From Bacteroidales bacterium (lineage in GTDB: Bacteria > Bacteroidota > Bacteroidia > Bacteroidales > Marinilabiliaceae), in NCBI GenBank assembly GCA_017960905.1, contig JAGCYH010000047.1, positions 33,032-97,031 of the forward strand: a DNA stretch of 64,000 nt. The letters are read 5' to 3'. The number at the start of each line of letters is the position of its first letter. The stretch's first letter is position 1. Below, piece by piece: positions 60,985-64,000 of this stretch. The notes below the pieces were generated by a model. That model was not told the origin of the DNA and did not search any database. It saw only the letters and a program-made list of their open reading frames with translations. Both the position numbers and the translations under genes were made by a program.

Positions 60985-62223
60985 ATGAAAAGAGTACTGA
61001 TTACATCAACTATGCTTCTGACCATTGCGTTAGAAACAGTTTCGGCACAGACCGAGACACGGCAACTGAGTATCGATACCAAATCGCTCGGCATTGAGAT
61101 TAGTCCTACGCTAAGCGGCATCTTCTTTGAAGACATCAACCAGTCGCTCGATGGCGGTATCTGTGCGCAGATGATTCAAAACAACTCGTTTCAGGCGTAC
61201 AATGTTCCCGACGGACCCGCAAATGAGTTTTGCAATGGCGATGTTAACACCCAATGGGGTAAGTTGCGTGCCGAAATGGGACATCCCGCGCCGTTCAACC
61301 TCAAATACCTCGGTGTGGGCAACGAGAATCAGGGCAAGGAGTTTTGGGAGCGTTTCGACATAATATATAAGGCTGTCAAGGCTAAATATCCCGACATTAT
61401 CATCATCTCTACCGCCGGTGCCCGCGAGGCAGGACGTGAGTTTGACAACAACTATGCTGAAATCGACGAGAAATATCCCGACACATACGTTGATGAGCAT
61501 TACTACAAAGGCGACGACTGGTTTCTAAGTCAGGGCAACCGTTATGCACCTGGCTCACAACGTGGAAGTCAGGGACTTACCTACGACCGCAGCCGTCCCA
61601 CCCGTGTGTTTGTGGGAGAGTTTGCCAACAACCGCACCAACAACGCCTACTGTTCTACCATTGCCGAGGCTGCATATTGGCTCAGTTTGGAGCGCAATTC
61701 CGATATGGTAGTGATGGCGGCGTATGCACCGCTTTTCTGCAAAAAGGGTTACAACAAGTGGGGTTCAAACCTTATCTGGTTCGACAACCGGGGTCTTTGG
61801 CGCACCACCAACTACTACTATCAGCAACTTTTCTCGCTCGGAGGCAACCGCGCTTTGAAATATCAGGATGTGTTAAATGGCAGCCAAGTTGACGAAACAG
61901 TCTACACCTCGCCAACCATCGACACCAAGACCGGCACCATCTATCTGAAATTTGTAAACGCCGAGGCTAAGGACAAGAGCATCACCATAGACCTTAACTC
62001 TGACGATAGTTATACCGCCGAGATTGAATATATGACCTCTCACGATACCAGCATCAAGAATCAGGGCGATCAAAACTACTATTCAAATCATCCCGACGTG
62101 CCTGCCGATTTCAGTTATGCCGAGGCAATTACACCCAAAAAAGAATCAATCGGCACAGTACGGAAGTCGTTCACCTTCTCGATGCCCGAAAACTCGGTGG
62201 GCGTGCTGAGGTTGAGAAAATAA
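60985..62223 (+). CDS. GH51-like alpha-L-arabinofuranosidase with internal deletion
   Basis: A 412-residue exported protein (signal VLITSTMLLTIALETVSAQT). It opens like GH51 enzymes (LSGIFFEDINQSLDGGICAQ, MIQNNSFQAY) but then jumps from NVPDGPANEF (to residue 82) to CNGDVNTQWGKLRAEMGHP. About 250-300 residues usually lie there, including much of the barrel and the N-terminal beta domain. Both catalytic-type acids remain: Glu114 in YLGVGNENQG (acid/base) and Glu212 in RVFVGEFANN (nucleophile). The C-terminal beta domain is intact. The frame is open, but a barrel lacking its first strands is probably inactive or altered. Confidence 0.8.
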   Translation: MKRVLITSTMLLTIALETVSAQTETRQLSIDTKSLGIEISPTLSGIFFEDINQSLDGGICAQMIQNNSFQAYNVPDGPANEFCNGDVNTQWGKLRAEMGHPAPFNLKYLGVGNENQGKEFWERFDIIYKAVKAKYPDIIIISTAGAREAGREFDNNYAEIDEKYPDTYVDEHYYKGDDWFLSQGNRYAPGSQRGSQGLTYDRSRPTRVFVGEFANNRTNNAYCSTIAEAAYWLSLERNSDMVVMAAYAPLFCKKGYNKWGSNLIWFDNRGLWRTTNYYYQQLFSLGGNRALKYQDVLNGSQVDETVYTSPTIDTKTGTIYLKFVNAEAKDKSITIDLNSDDSYTAEIEYMTSHDTSIKNQGDQNYYSNHPDVPADFSYAEAITPKKESIGTVRKSFTFSMPENSVGVLRLRK

Positions 62224-62251
62224 AACCATAAATATATTAAGATATGAAAAA
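62217..62251 (+). repeat. 35-base direct repeat, copy 1
   Basis: Spans the stop of the GH51-like gene, the intergenic leader and the first codons of the DUF285 gene (ATG at 62244). An exact copy lies at 63275-63309. The two copies bracket the DUF285 gene. Confidence 0.85.
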
Positions 62252-63281
62252 GACAAACATTCTGTTGCTACTGTTTCCATTGCTGAGTATTATTGCCTGT
62301 TCACACAACTCTCAACCCGTGGCATACGCGGTATTTGAAGACGACACTTTGACTTTTTATTATAATGATAAAAAGCCGCGAGGTGCGTATGATGTGGAAA
62401 ATTTGGCAAAAGACAGTTACGGTTTTGAATGTAAAGAATGGGAACCTGTATTAAACAAAATCAGAACAGTTGTATTTGACAATTCATTTAAAGAATACAG
62501 ACCTAAAAATTGTAGGCGTTGGTTTGATAATTTTCAAAATCTTACTTCCGTAATAGGTATCAAAGAAAATCTTAACACCTCAGAGGCTACTGATATGAGT
62601 AGTATGTTTTACGGTTGTGAAAACCTTACAAGCCTTGATGTTAGCGGGTTCAATACAGGAAAGGTTACTGATATGAATTGTTTGTTTTTTGGTTGTTCCA
62701 ACCTGACAAACCTTGATGTCAGCGGTTTCAATACAGAGAAGGTTACTGATATGGGAGGTATGTTTTTGGGTTGTAAAAACCTTTCAAGCCTTGATGTCAG
62801 CGGTTTCAATACAGAGAATGTTACTGATATGGAGGGTATGTTTTGGGATTGTAGAAACCTTACAAGCCTTGATGTCAGCGGTTTCAACACAAAGAATGTC
62901 AAGAGTATGGCAGGTATGTTTTATTGGTGTGGAAAACTTAAAAGCCTTAATGTCAGCGGTTTCAATACTGATAATGATACTAATATGAGAATTATGTTTT
63001 TTGGTTGTGAAAACTTGACAAACCTTGATCTCAGCAATTTCAACACAAAGAATGTAAATGAGATGGGGGGTATGTTTTCGGCTTGTGAAACCCTTAAAAC
63101 AATCTATGTGGGTAACGGTTGGAATATCAGCAATGTAACAAACAAAGATATGTTTAACTATTGCCCCAACCTTATCGGCGGAAAAGGAACAAAATACGAC
63201 CCATCCCACACCGACGCATCATACGCCCACATCGACGGCGGAAAGAAAAACCCCGGATATTTTACGAAGAAAACAAAATAA
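62244..63281 (+). CDS. DUF285-repeat (BspA-like) lipoprotein
   Basis: A 345-residue lipoprotein; the signal ends LLSIIACSHNS with a lipobox at ACS. Residues about 110-290 contain seven 24-residue repeats of the type NLTSLDVSGFNTENVTDMEG followed by MF-x-x-C, the DUF285 (PF03382) repeat seen in Mycoplasma and Bacteroidetes surface proteins. It ends with a conserved cap (NPGYFTKKTK). It sits between two arabinofuranosidase genes and is flanked by 35-base direct repeats, so it may be an inserted or duplicated unit. A binding or adhesion role is likely but unproven. Confidence 0.85.
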   Translation: MKKTNILLLLFPLLSIIACSHNSQPVAYAVFEDDTLTFYYNDKKPRGAYDVENLAKDSYGFECKEWEPVLNKIRTVVFDNSFKEYRPKNCRRWFDNFQNLTSVIGIKENLNTSEATDMSSMFYGCENLTSLDVSGFNTGKVTDMNCLFFGCSNLTNLDVSGFNTEKVTDMGGMFLGCKNLSSLDVSGFNTENVTDMEGMFWDCRNLTSLDVSGFNTKNVKSMAGMFYWCGKLKSLNVSGFNTDNDTNMRIMFFGCENLTNLDLSNFNTKNVNEMGGMFSACETLKTIYVGNGWNISNVTNKDMFNYCPNLIGGKGTKYDPSHTDASYAHIDGGKKNPGYFTKKTK

Positions 63282-63309
63282 AACCATAAATATATTAAGA
63301 TATGAAAAA
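63275..63309 (+). repeat. 35-base direct repeat, copy 2, with vestigial start
   Basis: Identical to 62217-62251. Here the ATG (63302) is followed by AAA AAA TAA, so the copied start leads to a two-codon dead end. This looks like the leftover leader of a duplicated or inserted gene unit. Confidence 0.85.
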
Positions 63310-63368
63310 ATAATCCCCCAAAACCTCTGATATGCTACTATTAAAAAAATAAATAAACTAAAACATAA

Positions 63369-64000
63369 ATGATGAAAAGACTTTTATTAATGACATTTTT
63401 GGCGGTTGGAACTATTGCCAATGCCCAAAACGAGTACGAAATCAAGGTTGAGAGCAAAAAGCCGTCGGGTATTATCGACGAAATGCTCTACGGACAACTC
63501 TTTGAACATATTTATTTTAGCGCCAACAACGGCGTTTGGCAGGAACTTGTGCAAGAACGTTCGTTTGAGCCGGAGCAGTATCCGGGCATACATCCTCGCG
63601 ACGGATATTTCGACGGATGGTTTATGGACGACAACATGGTGCTTCATTCGCCAACCCGCTACGAGCAACCGCTAAAAATCGACAGCATAGAAACCTCTGA
63701 CTTTGACCTTACTATGGAGGTGAACTGGCGTGCATACAAGTTGGCGCGTCGCAGTTGGAGTGGCGGATTGATGGATATTCGTTTTGCTGTTCGCAACAAG
63801 AAGGATGGAAGTCCATATTTTGTGCGCATCCACGATCCGTATTACGAGAGCCGCACATTTACTCCCGCGCAGACAGAGGCGCAGATTGCAGCCGCAAAAG
63901 AGGCAGCCGACCGTGCCGCGTTGCAAGCACAGAATTCTACGGCAGATTTTTCTATCTGTACTTTGGAAGAACGTGAGATGCAAGGCTTTGGCGGTCGCCC
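63369..64000 (+). CDS. GH51-like alpha-L-arabinofuranosidase, N-terminal part (cut by window edge)
   Basis: The frame is open from the ATG at 63369 to the window end (210 codons). It has a signal peptide (LLLMTFLAVGTIANAQ) and then GIIDEMLYGQLFEHIYFSAN and VWQELVQERSFEPEQYPGI, the start of a GH51-type N-terminal region. Thereafter come a beta-sandwich-like segment (NWRAYKLARRSWSGGLMDI) and an Ala-rich helix (AAAKEAADRAALQA). The catalytic residues lie outside the window. A second ATG directly follows the first and could also serve as start. It probably acts on arabinan or arabinoxylan outside the cytoplasm. Confidence 0.65.
   Translation, partial: MMKRLLLMTFLAVGTIANAQNEYEIKVESKKPSGIIDEMLYGQLFEHIYFSANNGVWQELVQERSFEPEQYPGIHPRDGYFDGWFMDDNMVLHSPTRYEQPLKIDSIETSDFDLTMEVNWRAYKLARRSWSGGLMDIRFAVRNKKDGSPYFVRIHDPYYESRTFTPAQTEAQIAAAKEAADRAALQAQNSTADFSICTLEEREMQGFGGR

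Noticed and set aside
62217..63309. The 35-base direct repeats considered as attachment sites of an integrated element
   Set aside because: No integrase or other mobile gene lies between them; the interval holds only one lipoprotein gene, so simple duplication or insertion is more likely.

Overview
The window looks like a chromosomal segment of a Bacteroidales bacterium (gut, oral or rumen type). The evidence is: Bacteroidetes-type promoters (TTTG, 19 bases, TAnnTTTG) before several genes; type IX secretion C-terminal sorting domains; a complete hmuYRSTUV-type haem operon; BspA-like leucine-rich proteins; a MurF-alanine racemase fusion; an Rnf operon led by an RseC-like gene; and almost no Shine-Dalgarno sites. 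The species cannot be named from this sequence.

Layout. 1-7.8 kb (all minus strand) is visibly AT-rich and accessory. It holds a cut-off glycosyltransferase, a Wzx-like flippase, an acyltransferase, an AbiH-family gene, a gene with a HEPN-like RNxxxH motif overlapped by a 57-codon ORF, decayed genes (a DUF1016 gene with an in-frame stop and another short broken gene), and a tightly coupled DUF3791 / DUF3990 / small-protein operon that resembles a toxin-antitoxin or defence module. 7.8-16.3 kb (minus) is a surface-polysaccharide operon: UDP-glucose dehydrogenase, second flippase, F420-hydrogenase-beta-like Fe-S protein, polysaccharide pyruvyl transferase, GT2, a secreted FISUMP-like protein and UDP-galactopyranose mutase. 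It is preceded by a leader that can fold into nested hairpins.

16.5-22.6 kb carries tRNA-Gly(CCC) with a textbook promoter and terminator, then rseC-rnfBCDGEA, an ion-pumping ferredoxin:NAD oxidoreductase. 22.6-23.1 kb is noncoding and contains a 118-base imperfect palindrome. 23.1-41.2 kb has a BspA-like sorting-domain protein, housekeeping genes (comEC, trkA, ruvX/yqgF, def, dnaN), a second large sorting-domain protein, a coiled-coil lipoprotein, rsmI, tdk and murF-alr. 41.2-49.1 kb (minus) has an ABC-F ATPase, a Crp/Fnr regulator, and an exbB-exbD-TonB/TolA-like-DUF819 operon followed upstream by a ClC channel.

49.3-59.1 kb is a haem-acquisition operon: calycin-like surface lipoprotein, hmuY, hmuR, hmuS (CobN-like, with a methionine-rich insert), hmuT, hmuU, hmuV and a small membrane protein. 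Its promoter has an adjoining inverted repeat. A CSCG-motif metal-efflux permease with an HMA tail follows behind its own palindrome and -7 box; an IS982 remnant lies a few bases after its stop. 61-64 kb holds two GH51-like arabinofuranosidase genes, one with an internal deletion and one cut by the window edge. Between them is a DUF285-repeat lipoprotein gene bracketed by 35-base direct repeats.

The best candidates for something new are the DUF3791-DUF3990 module with its defence-like neighbourhood, the 118-base palindrome, the structured polysaccharide leader, the Met-rich HmuS insert and the repeat-flanked DUF285 gene. All assignments come from reading the sequence; no database search was run.
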